Assembly: GCA_949751835.1 (NCBI GenBank)
Contig: CATKHK010000023.1
Span: 248,001-312,000 of the forward strand
Origin: Blepharisma japonicum
Lineage: Eukaryota; Ciliophora; Heterotrichea; Heterotrichida; Blepharismidae
Length of the DNA stretch: 64,000 nucleotides
Direction of reading: 5' to 3'
Positions within the stretch are counted from its first letter, which is position 1; each line of letters begins with the position of its first letter. The notes below the pieces were generated by a model. That model worked only from the letters and a program-made list of their open reading frames with translations. It ran no database searches and was not told the DNA's origin. Below are positions 35,001 to 47,050 of the stretch, one piece after another. Made by a program: the position numbers and the translations under genes.

Positions 35001-37113
35001 TAGTAATTTCATCGTCAATTTGCATGCTTTGCTCATCTTTGGCAGTCCCAAAGGCAGTTAGCCTTGGATTTGATTTTAATATATCTTGAACTGTATGAGT
35101 TTTAATAGGGAAATCAAACTCAACACAAGGTCTTTTATTTACTATGTGGAATCTTATTAGCGAAAAATGAGTTTCAGGATCAAGCAGACATTTTCTAGCT
35201 AAAACTTGAAATTTTAACACCCCAGCACCTTTATTTTCACATAAATATTTTAGAATTGTTAGATATAAAGTCTGTTCTTGGATATTATTAGGAGTTTCAC
35301 TGATTGGTTCTAGATAATTAAACCACCTGCTGAATTTTTTTTCGTCTAATAAAGAAAATTCTGAAGTATAGCAAAATATTTCTCTCAGAATGTTCCCAAT
35401 GTCTTTATTGATATGCTTAGAAAGCATAGCTACCAGATGATGCTCATATTTATCAAAGTTTTGGCAATTTCTTGAATTCCCTTTAATAGATTCATAAACA
35501 AGTCTGTATATTCCATTTTGTACATGTATTAGATATTTTGATGCAATAGTATTATCATCCTGATGTGCTGAGCGGCTTCCTGCACGAGTTCCAGTGCTGT
35601 CTAGTTTATTCTGAATTAGTTCTGCAATTGCCATTAGTCCATCAATGACACCCATTTCTCTCATAGAATTTTGCCTTTTATGAATATCTACTTCTGAGTC
35701 ATTTTGGTGTATAATATGCTTTGATAAATTTTTCAGCATTGTGGTCATATTACTACAATTTGCTTTTAAAAAATTCTCTCTTTCTGGATTTTCTAATAAA
35801 TAATCAGTTGTTATTGTATTATCGTCCATATAGTAATAAAAATCACATAAGTGAGGAATCATCAATGATAGTTTGTAAACATGTGCTGTCTGATGCTCCG
35901 GGACATCTTCTATTAAAAATGCAATGGTCGCATAATCTTTTTTCCCAGTTGCCAAGCCTAATTTATATTTAATGCTTTTCTTTTTCCTCACATACTGTTC
36001 TTCAATCATTTCATCCCTTACTTGGATAAATTTGTATTTTTCAGTCTGCAAAGATAAAATTGTGCCAAATCTTATTTCAGTTTCTACAGTTTCTGAATCG
36101 GGTATAAGTCTAAATAATGTCCCCTGTGCATAAGCATTAGAAGTTAGATCTACATAATCAGCTGACTCTTTTAAGAAAAAGCCAGTCGCTAAATGTTTTA
36201 TTCGAAACTGTTCTTCTCATTTTGCGGTTCCCCCTACAAAGCTGGAAACTCTTTGCAGCTCTCATAAAGAATTGCTTGATTTATTTTTCTTTTCTAAATA
36301 TGTTTCAGGGACTCCTACATCTCCAATGATTTGGGTTTCGCTAACTGATAAATATCCTTGTGAAATTCTATGATAAATTCTAAATGAGTCTCCAGTTGTC
36401 ACAAAATTAGAAGCTTCACTTGACAAATTAAACGCCATATATCTTCTAGGCTTTCATTCAGTCTGTTTCCCGCTTGCATTTACTTCTAATTTTCTATCCG
36501 AAAGTGCAGATGCGCTTTCATAGCAGTGCAAAAAATACTGCGATTTCTCTGATAAAGATTGAAATGATATAGAGTCTCCATAAGATATCATTTCTCCATC
36601 TCTCCTTAACTTATTAACTGGGACGATTTCAAATCATGTGTGCTCGCTTCCTTCATTTTCAATAGTTACTTGTAAACATCCTGGCTCCAATGCAATACTT
36701 TTGGCATTTACATTAATAAAACCCATGCTATGCAGATGCCGAAGCTGAATTCTTTCGCCATAAGTCAAGGCTTTCCCAAGCGTCATTTTAAGCTCAGAAT
36801 CTGCTTTTTCAGTAGCTACTTCATTTACTCTTCGTGCATTTTCTACACGAAATAAGCATGATCTTGCTAATGAATTTGCATTTTTTTCGCTTTCCGAGTC
36901 TCGTGGGATTACAACAAGGGTTTGAGAAATGACTCCATCAGCAGACAGAAATCCGCTGTAAACTCCATTGCTGTTGGATTTGAACATAAGTACAATTACA
37001 TCGCCAACTTTCATATAGCCGGCTTTATCTGTTCTGGTTTTTTCTTTGGCTCTTGCAGAGGCTTCTTGAATTTCTCTGTTTATTGATCTTGACTTGTCTT
37101 TAGAAGAAAACAT
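29044..37113 (-). CDS. IP3-receptor-like Ca2+ release channel with EF-hand pair
   Basis: One uninterrupted frame of 2689 residues from ATG 37113 to TAA 29044; only TGA (Trp) interrupts it, and family length is about 2700. Residues about 100-430 hold MIR-type beta-trefoil repeats (WELQRVSSFVGGTAKWEEQF). RIH-type helical repeats follow. Two EF-hand loops lie at 1593-1604 (DVDRNGNIEYEE) and 1629-1640 (DADHDGYLRFKE). The channel domain is at the C terminus: about six spans, selectivity filter GGGIGD at 2510-2515, S6 FFIVINIILLNIIFGIIID, and the CICG...H..EHN zinc-finger-like linker (NICFICGREKFEFE). These are IP3R hallmarks; the EF hands recall ryanodine receptors. It should release Ca2+ from an internal store. 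I cannot verify the IP3-contact residues. Confidence 0.93.
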
Positions 37114-37194
37114 TTTTGTTTTAAATTAAGATGAAACTGATTATTATAGAAAATATTTATATAAGTTGGCTATTGGAAAGGAGTATATTAATTA

Positions 37195-38115
37195 TTACCA
37201 ATGCTCATAGTTGCAAGTGCATAAGCTTGCAATTTGAAGGCAATCGACGCAATATATATTCCCACAAGTATCGCACTTTGCAAGCTTACCTTTGATACTT
37301 TTGAACCCTGTAGCACAAAATGGGCAGGATTTGCCATTTTGGCTGGTATACATGGGAGCGCTTCTGAAACATCTGCATTCATTTATTTTTCTTTCACAAT
37401 TTATGCAAAATTCTAGATGGCATTTTGTGCAATTTACTCTGTCGCGGTCAGAAACACCATAAAGTTCACCGCATTTGGGGCATGGAACAAATTTTCCATA
37501 AATTCCACTTGAAATTAGTTGTTGGGTTGAATATTCTTCAAAATGCCTTTTTAGTGAAGGAGTTAAAAATTCCATATCAATCATTTGAATTTCAGATTCA
37601 CAGGATTCTAAAGGACATTTTATCGGGAAAATATTGTTCGCTATGCAATTTTGTAAATGTCCTTCCAAACATACAGAATGAAACATATGATCACACTTTT
37701 CTAGCAATTTCAGCTCCTCTTCCTTTATTCTATGACCGCAAATTGAACAATTCAATAACATTTCTTCATGTTTCTTCTCTTCTATTGGAAGCTCGAAAAT
37801 AGGAGGACTTATTGGGTCCTTTATCTCATTCTTTTTAATTATGTCTTTGAGAAGGATATTTGCTTCTCCTAGTAGTCCTTCATAGAGCTTTAATTCGATT
37901 TTTTTCTGTGATTCTTCATTTATTATTTTGCGATTTATAGATTCATAAAATTTGTCTAAAAATTTTATGATTACATCTAGTGATAGCTTTGTCTTGCATT
38001 GAATTAACCCTGCAATGTAAAATCCTATTGGTGGGATTTTTCGGCCTAAAAATTTTATTGCTTCTAAGTCTTTTTCAGGATTTTCCTTATCTAAACTTAT
38101 ATTTTCAATATCCAT
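37195..38115 (-). CDS. RING-IBR-RING (RBR) type protein
   Basis: 306 residues. After a helical N terminus (1-120), RING1 runs from CSIC (123-126) through KCDHMFHSVC to KCPLESC (167-172), an RING-H2-like ligand set. An IBR domain follows (CPKC 212-215, CTKCHLEFCINC 229-240, CRC 247-249). RING2 starts SCPFC (264-267) and ends YCVDC (289-292) and CTC. RBR proteins are HECT/RING-hybrid ubiquitin ligases that carry ubiquitin on a RING2 cysteine. Here the canonical GGC-x-H-M segment is replaced by IKGKLAKCDTC, so the position ten residues after the second RING2 ligand is Lys277, not Cys. The enzyme may lack the usual catalytic Cys. Confidence 0.88.
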   Translation of the reverse strand: MDIENISLDKENPEKDLEAIKFLGRKIPPIGFYIAGLIQCKTKLSLDVIIKFLDKFYESINRKIINEESQKKIELKLYEGLLGEANILLKDIIKKNEIKDPISPPIFELPIEEKKHEEMLLNCSICGHRIKEEELKLLEKCDHMFHSVCLEGHLQNCIANNIFPIKCPLESCESEIQMIDMEFLTPSLKRHFEEYSTQQLISSGIYGKFVPCPKCGELYGVSDRDRVNCTKCHLEFCINCERKINECRCFRSAPMYTSQNGKSCPFCATGFKSIKGKLAKCDTCGNIYCVDCLQIASLCTCNYEHW

Positions 38116-38265
38116 TTATTTAGATTAAAATGGTAAAAAGACTTAAGAAACCTTAAAACTAGGAAAATTTTATGATTAGGAAATTCTAATAATTTAAAAT
38201 AGCCATGATTTATTAGTGGATTTTCTTATTAAATACACTTAATAAATATAATTTTAATGAAACTA

Positions 38266-40692
38266 TTACGAAACTACCATTGCAAGTTCTAATTTGATTT
38301 CAAGTTTAAAATCACAATTTTGATCATCTAATTTTTTTCCTTTATATTCTTTTAAGCATTTTTTATGATTATATATCATTATAGAGTCTCCTGAAATTGA
38401 AAGGGCGATGTATTTTCCCAAAGGAGAATAAGCAATATAACTAGGCGAATTATAGTATCTATATGTTTTAGCGACAATGGATTCTTCCTTTATATCTCAT
38501 AAAATAATTTGTGAGCTAGAAGAGCTTGCTAAATATTTTTCAAGTGGTGAAAAGCAAGCTGTTTCCTGTTTTTCTCCACATCCAAATTTTTTTGTAGTCT
38601 TATCATTCCAATTTAAAAGAAAAATAACATAAGGGTTTATTGCCAACAATGATATTCATTGATTACTAGGAGAAGGAATTATTTTTATAATTTCTTCACA
38701 TTCAAACTTAATAGGCTCCGCAATATCATTTTTAATGTCTAAAAATACCATATAGTTTGATTTTGAGCAGGCATAATAATCACCAAAAAATGCAGAAACT
38801 AAACAGTTATATCTACTTTTCGGATATGTTCATATGACTTGACCTATCTCAATATCAATGATATATATACTTTGGAATTTTCCTAATATATATGCTCGAT
38901 TGTTAGCAGCAGAAATCACAAATTCTTCTATATCATCTTCAGAATCGGTCAGAATTATCATTTTAATTTTTTTCTGTGTATAGATATCTCATATTTTAAT
39001 TCTCATGCAAAATTCATCAATTATTCCTACCATATTTCCTGATATTGAGCATGCTTTATACCTAGTTTTTGAAAAATCGAAGCTTGTTCTCCATTTCTTC
39101 TTTTTCATATCCCATTCTTTTATTATTCCATTATAATATAAGAGTCAAACAAATTTACCACAAGGAGACCAATTAATTGATTTAATTAAGAATTCGCTGA
39201 TATTATCAATATCAAATTTTTCATCAGTTTGAGAGTGCTTTAGAAGTCTCCACCCCAGTTTATTTAATCCTGTAATCATTCCTCAATCAACCAGAATTGT
39301 GTTAAATTTAGTGGTAATTGCTTTCATACTAACTTGATCAATGAGATATATTTTCGTTTGTATTTGGGTTTCAAATTCCAAAAAAATAATTTTATTATAA
39401 ATCCAAAAGATTAAAAATCTCCCATCAGCTGATGATAATAGCTTAATTCCGTTACTATTTCTTGGAGTAGCATCATATTTATATATCATTTCTTGTTTAG
39501 TTGTATCCCAGATTTCATATCTTTTATTTATTTTATTATATAGTGCCATAATATTTTTTTGTAAAAAAATTAATTTTCCTGTCGTCTTAATTTCTTTTTC
39601 GATAGATCAAGATTCAAAGGAAAATATATAAGCTCGAGTATCTGTATTTCAAGCAATATTATTCATTGACTGTGAAATGATAAGATTGATAGATCTTGCT
39701 TCAAAAGGTATTTTAAATGCTACATCTAAGGATGGTAATGATTTAATTCATATAGTGTTCATAAAAAAATAAACTAAATATTGTGAGGATAAGCATGGCT
39801 CAATTCACTTATTTCGGGTATAGGGATAGGCTTCAAAACTCTGCCATAAGCTTTCATGATAATCTCATATTGTGAGCTTGCCTAAGGTGTCAATTAAATA
39901 AACTGCTTGAGAATCAATTGAAAATGATAGTCATGCTTGATAATTTGTATTACTTTGTTCTAATTCCAACACTCTAGGCTCAACTTGCCCTTCTAGTCGA
40001 AATACTTTTATATTTTTGCAAAAATTAAAATATGCACCTGTTTTGTAGATCAAAATTGCCATATATTTTTTGCACTGAGAAAATTCTATTTTTTCAATTT
40101 TTCATTCATCATTTATAGAGCAAGATAATAATAATTCTATCCCAGAGGTGGAAGGAAGTGATGCATCTTTAAAATTAGCTGAAATTATGTTAGAGTTTGT
40201 GAAATCAGTATATCTTAAGTCACTACTTGAGAAATCTGTCTCTATGAATCTACCTTTTGTTAGATCTGCATAAGGAATTCTCACTCCTCTCATATTCCTT
40301 CAGCTAAATGAAAATCCAATTTTATTAAGGATTGTTGCAGCATTGCTAGCAGCCATCGAAATATCATTGTATTCTTTCGATAGCATAACTATTTTATATA
40401 ATTGCTTTTTTAGTGTTTTTGATGAAAATTCCATCAAATTTCTAGTGATTTCAATATTCTCATCAATATTCATGTGATTTAAATAAGAAATAAGTATTGA
40501 CTGATATGAATTTAACAACTTTACGTCTAAAACAAGTTTTTTGGCTAAATAAATTTCGAGATATTGCTTATTTATTGGTAGCTTTGATATTATCAAGGTA
40601 TATTTTTTGTCAATTTCTTTAAATGGACTTGAAGAAAGAAGTCTTTTACACATTTGCAGATGCTTTTCATAATATCATTTGCCTTCTTTCAT
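38266..40692 (-). CDS. Pentapeptide-repeat plus WD40 protein
   Basis: 808 residues from ATG 40692, open to TAA 38266 through more than fifteen TGA (Trp) codons. Residues 1-130 are helical. Residues about 131-175 are A(D/N)LxxF-type pentapeptide repeats (VRIPYADLTKGRFIETDF, SSSDLRYTDFTNSNIISA). From about 185 onward are degenerate WD-type blades with recurring ILWDIK/KEWDM/KIWDIY-like Trp-Asp ends. WD40 folds are scaffolds and pentapeptide helices often accompany them in ciliate and bacterial proteins, but no specific role is evident. No ATG exists in frame upstream before a TAG. The gene would be unreadable in the standard code because most WD tryptophans are TGA. Confidence 0.83.
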
Positions 40693-40832
40693 TTTAATAT
40701 TATGATAGTCTATATGATACTTTATCTCTAAGCAAGTAGAGAGCCTGCAAACATAAATGGAAAAATTAATTGCATTAAGCCTATTTTTTAAATAATTTTC
40801 CCTATTATTTAACTTTATCCTAACAATTAGAA

Positions 40833-42177
40833 TTAACAAAATGAGTATATTGAAATCTTGTTTGAATAACTAATTGCAAGCCTAGTTCCGTCTTCACTCC
40901 ATGACCTAAATAGAATTTACATATCGCAGATCGAAGCTTGAAAATGAAGTGACCTCATTTTAGAAGGAGGATCCACAGATCATATAAAAACAACGCCATC
41001 TTCGCTGCCGCTTGCAAAGTAATCGCCATCGTTTCTGTGAGAAATTTTGGTAATTTGGCTACTGTGAGCTTTAAATGAAGGCCCTGAAGATTTTTTAACT
41101 GGGTTCCAAAATTCCAGCTCTCCTTGTGAGGTTCCTGCAATAAATAAAGGCTGGCAAGGATTTCATTCAAAGGCAGACACACTCTTTTTCATCCACCAAG
41201 GCCCGTCTTGATCATAGAACCCTAAGTTTTCATCAGTAATCATTGCTAGTAGCCTCCCTTCTGAATCCATCCTAATTTTCTTTACGCTAAGAAAATTGCC
41301 TAAAGTTCTTGCAACGTTTTCACCAATCTTCCATATAAAAATTCCATCTGAAGTTGCTACTATAAATTCGTCATCTCCTTTTCACTTGACATCAGAAACT
41401 TCTGTATTTCTATGGTCAAAAACTTGTTTAAGCGACCCCTGCGCATCCCACAGTCTAATCGAGTCTTTAGAAAATGTTAATAAATGATACCCACTTGGAT
41501 CCCACTCCAAGCCTACTATTTCGCACTCATGGCATAAAGTTCCCATCAGCTCCCAGTTATTTCCCCACATTCTTACATACCCATCCTTTGCCAATGAAGC
41601 AATACCCTTATGCCTGTTTATTGCAATGGCAGTCACTTCAAACATCTGGGAAGACCCAGAAATATGTGGAAGAATGCTAATTGTTTCTCAATCGGACATC
41701 TCCAGGCCGATTCTCCACAAACGAGCTGTTCCATCATAAGAACTGAATAGAAATTACCCAGACAAAATCCACGATTTTTCATACGAAATATAAGTAACTT
41801 TTCCAGAGTGGCCTTCAAGAGTAGCTACATCAGGGTATTCATCGTCTGCGAACCCATTGGAGTTATCAACAATTGATCGTGGCGTTGTTTGATACCCACA
41901 TGTATGTGAATGCAAGAGCCGAAACTCGCCTCGGCAGCGCTGGAAGCCTTGATGTAGAGCGACCTTATATAAATTTTACTTCTTCGAGTATATGGGAGTC
42001 AAGTTCTTCCATAAGTAAAGCTTTCTGTAGATAATTAATCAGGGCGCCAGGAGGGACTGGACAGTCTTTAAGCTTGGATTCTTGTTCTAAGATGAAGGCG
42101 GCATGATTTAGACCACGTTCTCGGAGATAGTGGAGGATTAAAAGGTTTATGTCTTCACTGTTAATATAAATTGACAT
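40833..42177 (-). CDS. TBL1/TBL1XR1-like LisH-WD40 protein, four exons
   Basis: 432 residues from exons 42177-41980, 41963-41758, 41742-40921 and 40905-40833 with three tiny introns; total length is an exact codon multiple. Residues 1-35 are a LisH motif (INSEDINLLILHYLRERGLN) followed by VPPGALINYLQKALL, the TBL1-type N terminus. About seven WD blades follow (ILSGSYDGTARLW, LAKDGYVRMWG, FSKDSIRLWDAQG, ASGSEDGVVFIW), the last split by the final intron. TBL1 proteins (Sif2/HOS15 in yeast/plants) are subunits of histone-deacetylase co-repressor complexes; 432 is shorter than the human 514. The LisH dimerises and the WD propeller binds histone tails. Confidence 0.87.
40906..40920 (-). other. 15-nt intron
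   Basis: Minus strand GTAAATTCTATTTAG. Removal restores the last WD strand (SWSEDGTRLAISYSNKI); retention introduces a stop. Confidence 0.9.
41743..41757 (-). other. 15-nt intron
   Basis: Minus strand GTAATTTCTATTCAG. Splits a glycine codon in the WD motif ILSG-SYDGTARLW; the splice gives a perfect WD blade. Confidence 0.93.
41964..41979 (-). other. 16-nt intron
   Basis: Minus strand GTAAAATTTATATAAG, joining HILEE to VALHQGFQRC. Needed for frame because the next exon is offset by one base. Confidence 0.85.
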
Positions 42178-42297
42178 AGGTTTAACTAATTTTATTATTA
42201 GCCTTTACCGCTAGATATGGAGTTAAAAATGAGAAATTAAATATTTTTGTATAAATTTAGAAAAAATAAAAATAGTGAATTTTGGGTTAATTATTGA

Positions 42298-44376
42298 TTA
42301 TAAAGAAATGGATAAACGGAGGTGAAGCAATAACTCAGAAATCAGACCTTTTTCTGGTACAAAAATTTCTGCATTTGAGAGAGAGTAGTATAGGCTTTTG
42401 CCTAATTGGTATTGTGTAACAAATCCTTCTACCAGAATAAATGGTGACTCAAACCATATTGCACAAATTCCAAATAACAGAATAGTAGTAAGTAAAGCAC
42501 CGCCTCCAAAAATTCACCATTTTTCTATTTTCAAAGCCTTTGTAATTGAAATGTAAAAGAATCCTAGCCCAACAAAATATGCTATATAGCTTTTAATGCA
42601 AACGCTATATACTATCAATATCCCAATATAGCAAAATAGCGCAGAATAGAACTCCAAATTCATTTTCTCTTCAATAAGATATCTGTAAAAAGAGACACCC
42701 ATCATTAAAATCCCTATATAAAACGCAAGATACACACTTTGGGCCATTATAGACAGCCTTAGACCAAATAAAAATACAATTGAGTTTCTCATAATTTTAT
42801 CAGTTGTGCTTTCTGATCCTGAATAGTCTAATGGTATATTATTACAATAAACTATTGCAAGATTATAAACTAAGCTAACCAGCCACGAATTTTCGTCTTC
42901 AACCAATAAAATCAAAATAATATTCAGCAAATACCTTGTAAAAAAGCTTAAAATATACTCGATTCATGTCTGTGAAGGTCTGTTTTCATCTTTAACTAAA
43001 GGATTACTTAGAGGCAGCAAATGAGATGAATATAAATTAAAGACTGCTACAACTGCTAACAATGTCCTCACAATTGTGCTCAAAAAAGGCCACACGATCG
43101 TATCAGGGAAAAATGATATTATTTGTGGCGAAAAGGTATCTTCAATGTTGCTCAAAAATGAAGGCACAATTATTTGAAAAAGGAGTATAGCAGTAAATAA
43201 AATTCTATCAGGAAATAATGCATTTGTACGAGGCAAAAATGATATTCCTATTGATAACCCTGCATATCCATAGATAATTAAGCACCAAACTCTTTGCTTA
43301 AATCCGAAAAATGATAAAAATATATAAAACACCAATAATCCTAAAACAAGCATATCTTTTGTGCACCAATTTCTATATCCACCAGGATTTGCAGCTATTT
43401 TGGCGTTTATTAGCTCAAAATTTAAATAATCTCTTTTGAATTCATCATACTCACCAAAATAATTCACGTATACCAAAACTGGTAATAAAACTGATATTAT
43501 TGCTCCATTAAATATATAGCCTACTAGCCTAAAGTCAACTTTTCTATCCATCGAGTCAAAATCATCTTTATATATAAACGCTCTGTCGCCTGCTAAATAT
43601 AGGTATGTAAGGATTAAACCTGAATAAACTATCATAAAAACACACCAAAATGGCTGCAAACGTAAAGGCATTTTTGGGTGCAGCTTAAAGCCAATAAGAT
43701 AGCCTATATAAGCAATTCCCAAATAAAACGGCAACTGAACAAGAGGGAAAGGGCAGCAAAAGCTGAGAATATATGAAACCCATGATAAAAATATCGCTGT
43801 AAAGGCTCTTACTCTTGTGTTTAGATCTACATTAAAAGTCTCTACTTCTGTCTCCATGTCGGAATATTTCAAAAAAATTAAAATACTGTGTAGGAACATC
43901 GTCCAAGACAAGCAGCACGCAATTAATAAAATGCTGCTTATCAGCCCTGACCCTGTGTTTTCATATAAAATAGTTCCTCCCATATATAATAAAAACGCAA
44001 AAAATAAGCTGCTTATGCACAAGCTGACTGCCGATTTGTTAGAATAACAAGACGACATGGTTCCTGCAAAAAGACCTAAAATTGCATATGAGCCTATTCC
44101 ATAAAAAATTGATAAAACTGGTATGATTCCAAACAAATAATAAGTATCGTCTCCTTGGGTTTCTGGGTTATAAAGCGTATCCGCTTCTTCAGCTCTTTTG
44201 ACTAGAAATTCCCAAATTTCCATTGCTTTACTAACCGTGAGTTCTCCACTTTGGACCAGCGATTTCATGTCATTTACACCTAAAATCAGCTTGTAGTCTC
44301 CTTTATAATAAAAATCCTCATGACTGAAGGTTAACCCCAAAGCTAGAAATCATAGAAGTAGAGAGCTCAGTCCCAT
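42298..44376 (-). CDS. Polytopic membrane protein, unknown family
   Basis: 692 residues. Start at ATG 44376 gives a signal-peptide-like MGLSSLLLWFLALGLTFSHE whose Trp is TGA. A soluble segment (about 22-70) follows, then about 14-16 hydrophobic spans (for example YLFGIIPVLSIFYGIGSYAI, ISVLLPVLVYVNYF, FVGLGFFYISITKAL). No ATP-binding motif and no recognisable transporter signature. Two more TGA Trp codons join the three apparent pieces, including the last segment ending LLHLRLSISL. Could be a transporter or channel; I cannot name the family. Confidence 0.8.
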
Positions 44377-44404
44377 TTTTAATTATAAAGATTATCGTCA
44401 TTAA

Positions 44405-46909
44405 TTAATTACTGCTAATGGCTTGAATAGCATAGTTTGCCATTTCCCTCAGCATGGGGTCATTACCAGTTTTATGCTGTTGCAAATACGTGTTGATGAT
44501 AGGTGTCCTCAAGATATGCACGACATTTTTACCATACGCTCCAGCGATATCTCCAAGAAGCCCTACTGCATTTGCGTGATGATTTTTGTTTGGTTTAAAA
44601 GCTTCACTGATAGCCATCATTGTATAATTCACAATGCTTTGCATATTACCTAATAATAAATCAGTTTGGCCACTTTCTACAAGTCCTTGAAGTAGGCTTA
44701 CATAAAATTCCAATATAACTTCTCTTAAATCACTAAGGTAATCAAACAAGTCTGGGTTCTCAGCTTCTCTTACTTGCTGTACACTTGCATTGGCTGCTCC
44801 TTCTATAATTGCAATAGTATTCCCCAAGTATTCCATAAACAGCTTTTTCGTGTGTGCTGCAAAATCTCCTAGACTTTCAATGCTTAATACTTTGACATCA
44901 GTGCTAACAACGTCACTTTCTAAATTTCTAAGTAGAGATGGGACAAAATTGAAAATATAAGGACCGATTTTTTCTTTCAAAGCTCTTGCTAGATCTCCTA
45001 CACACATTGTTCCAGCTCTGCAAATACTCATTGAGTCATTCTTATTGAGTGCCCATGCTACAAATGGGCTAAACTGGTCCATAAACACAATGAACCTACC
45101 TTCTATATTCATAGCGAGAGCTCCAGCTGCCTGCATCCCGTCCTCAATAACACTACCTCTTAAGTTAAAAATCTGTATAAGCGTTTCCATAAAGATCTTT
45201 GCAGTCTCATCAGTAATTGAAGCTTGGCTTGCCCTTGCAAAACAAGCTTGTAAAGCTGAACATATAAAAGCTTGGACTTGTTCACTTTTAGGCACTGCAA
45301 TTGACTGCCTCAGCTGATCAATAAAACTTGGGATTCTTTGTTCAAAAATTGGGACACATTCATTAGGTGCTTTTTCTATGACTGTATTTACAGCGCTATA
45401 AGCAGAGAGCTGTAAGTTGTGCTCTGTGTTAAATGAGTCTTGTCTATATGCTGCATCTAATAAAGATGTTAACAATAAATTTACTATATCTCTTCTAAAT
45501 AAAGACACTTCAGAGCAACGATCTACTAAGTTAATTAAAGCCCAGCAGCAATGGCAGGCCACTTTTGGATGATCTTTTAAGGACTCAATAAGTTTAGGCA
45601 CAATTGGATTAAATAGCCCAGGCTGTGACATTATTCTGTATTGGATTTCACAAATTTTCGACAAGCTCCATGCAGAAGTTTGCCTTACAGCTAAACTTGG
45701 GTCATTCATCAAGTTTTTTAAAGCTTCAACCCCAGATGTGAGCAATGGGGATAATTTATTTTCACTAGGGCCATCCACTATAGATCCTAACAAAAGTGCA
45801 GCTGAGTCTCTATTTTTCCAATTTGGTGATCTGATTTCTTTACTAATAAAATTGTGTAGCAAATCCACAATAGGGTCTTTTATTATTTGTGCAATTGCAC
45901 TGATGCAGCTAGAAGAAGCTTTATGCAAATTTCAGTCATCGTCTTCGTCTTCATATTGGACGATTTTTGTAAGTAAAATAGGGACAAGAGTATTCGCAGC
46001 TGTATTGATAAATCCATTAATAGGCTGGCTGTTTTGGAGTCTTAGTACTTCTAGATCAGCTATTACATTCCAAAACTCAATACCAAGCACAGCAATAGAC
46101 TGCTCATCATGCTGAATTGCAGTATAAGTCACATTTCCTAGCTGAAATAGCGCTGAGCTTAAATACTCATAATACATAAAAGCAATATCGCACAGTGCCT
46201 GGAACGCTTCTAGCCTTATCTGCTCCACACTTGCTTGGCACGCGTTGCAGATTAAGTCAATAATCACTTGTTTTTCAGTTTCGTGCATAAAATTGGACTT
46301 TGTGAATGGCAAAGAATTTCTTAAAGCTTGCAATGCAATCTGTTTTACATCTGCATCTGGCTGTTCTGGTGTCAGACTGGCTGCGATTGCAGTCAGAATT
46401 TGATCTGATAAAGACTTTTCTATGCACTCTGGCGGCAGGTCTTCACAAATATACCCAAGCGTCATTAAGCTGGCTTGTTTAAACATAGGATTCACGTTCA
46501 TAGCATTTGCAATCAAAATCGTCAAAATATCGAGCCACTCCCCTCTTGGTATATCTTTTTTGGCAATGCAGGCGACTGCTTGTGCAGCGCTAAGACGAAC
46601 ATTTCGATCTGGACATGCCAAAGTCCCTAAAACGTTGTTTCTTATTTGTGGTTTTGTTTCAGGGTCAATTTTATACCAAATTTCTTCAAGATATGGGTCG
46701 TTGTTGGCATTTATGATTGTGTTTTTTAGGACAATTCCTGCAATTTGGCGTGCTAAGATTAAAGAACTTTCGTCTGCCAGGATTGCAGAGAGCTCCAGCA
46801 TGAAATGAGCAGGGTTTTGATGGGTTTGAGCGGTGAGGATTTCACTGGCTGCTTGAGAATTGGCGTCACCTTTTTGCGCGGAGAGCAGGACCTGAACTAA
46901 ATTTGACAT
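44405..46909 (-). CDS. Importin-beta (karyopherin beta-1)
   Basis: 834 residues from ATG 46909 (MSNLVQVLLSAQ), preferred over the upstream ATG at 46948, whose first residues are AT-rich leader. The protein is a series of HEAT repeats with importin-beta signatures: IAGIVLKNTI, WYKIDPETKPQIRNNVLGTL, the acidic loop EDEDDDWN followed by KASSSCISAIAQ (the DDDW Trp is TGA) and AAALLLGSIVDGPSENKL. The length is near the usual 860-876. Importin-beta binds importin-alpha or cargo and Ran-GTP and carries proteins through nuclear pores. The N terminus and HEAT 1-19 layout look complete. A single gene, formerly seen as two ORFs, split at TGA. Confidence 0.95.
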
Positions 46910-47050
46910 GCTATGACTAAAATATGGAAAGAAATGAATCTTTACCAAAAGTGCGGGATTTTAGAATAAAGAGGGTATAGGTGATAGCCTTAATTATCTA
47001 CAGTAAAATTATTGATAAAATAATAGTAAAAAATAAGGTGTAGCATTATT

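Noticed and set aside
29044-37113. Treating the channel as a pseudogene because of internal stops
   Set aside because: All interruptions are TGA. I checked the gaps between apparent ORFs and found no TAA or TAG in frame.
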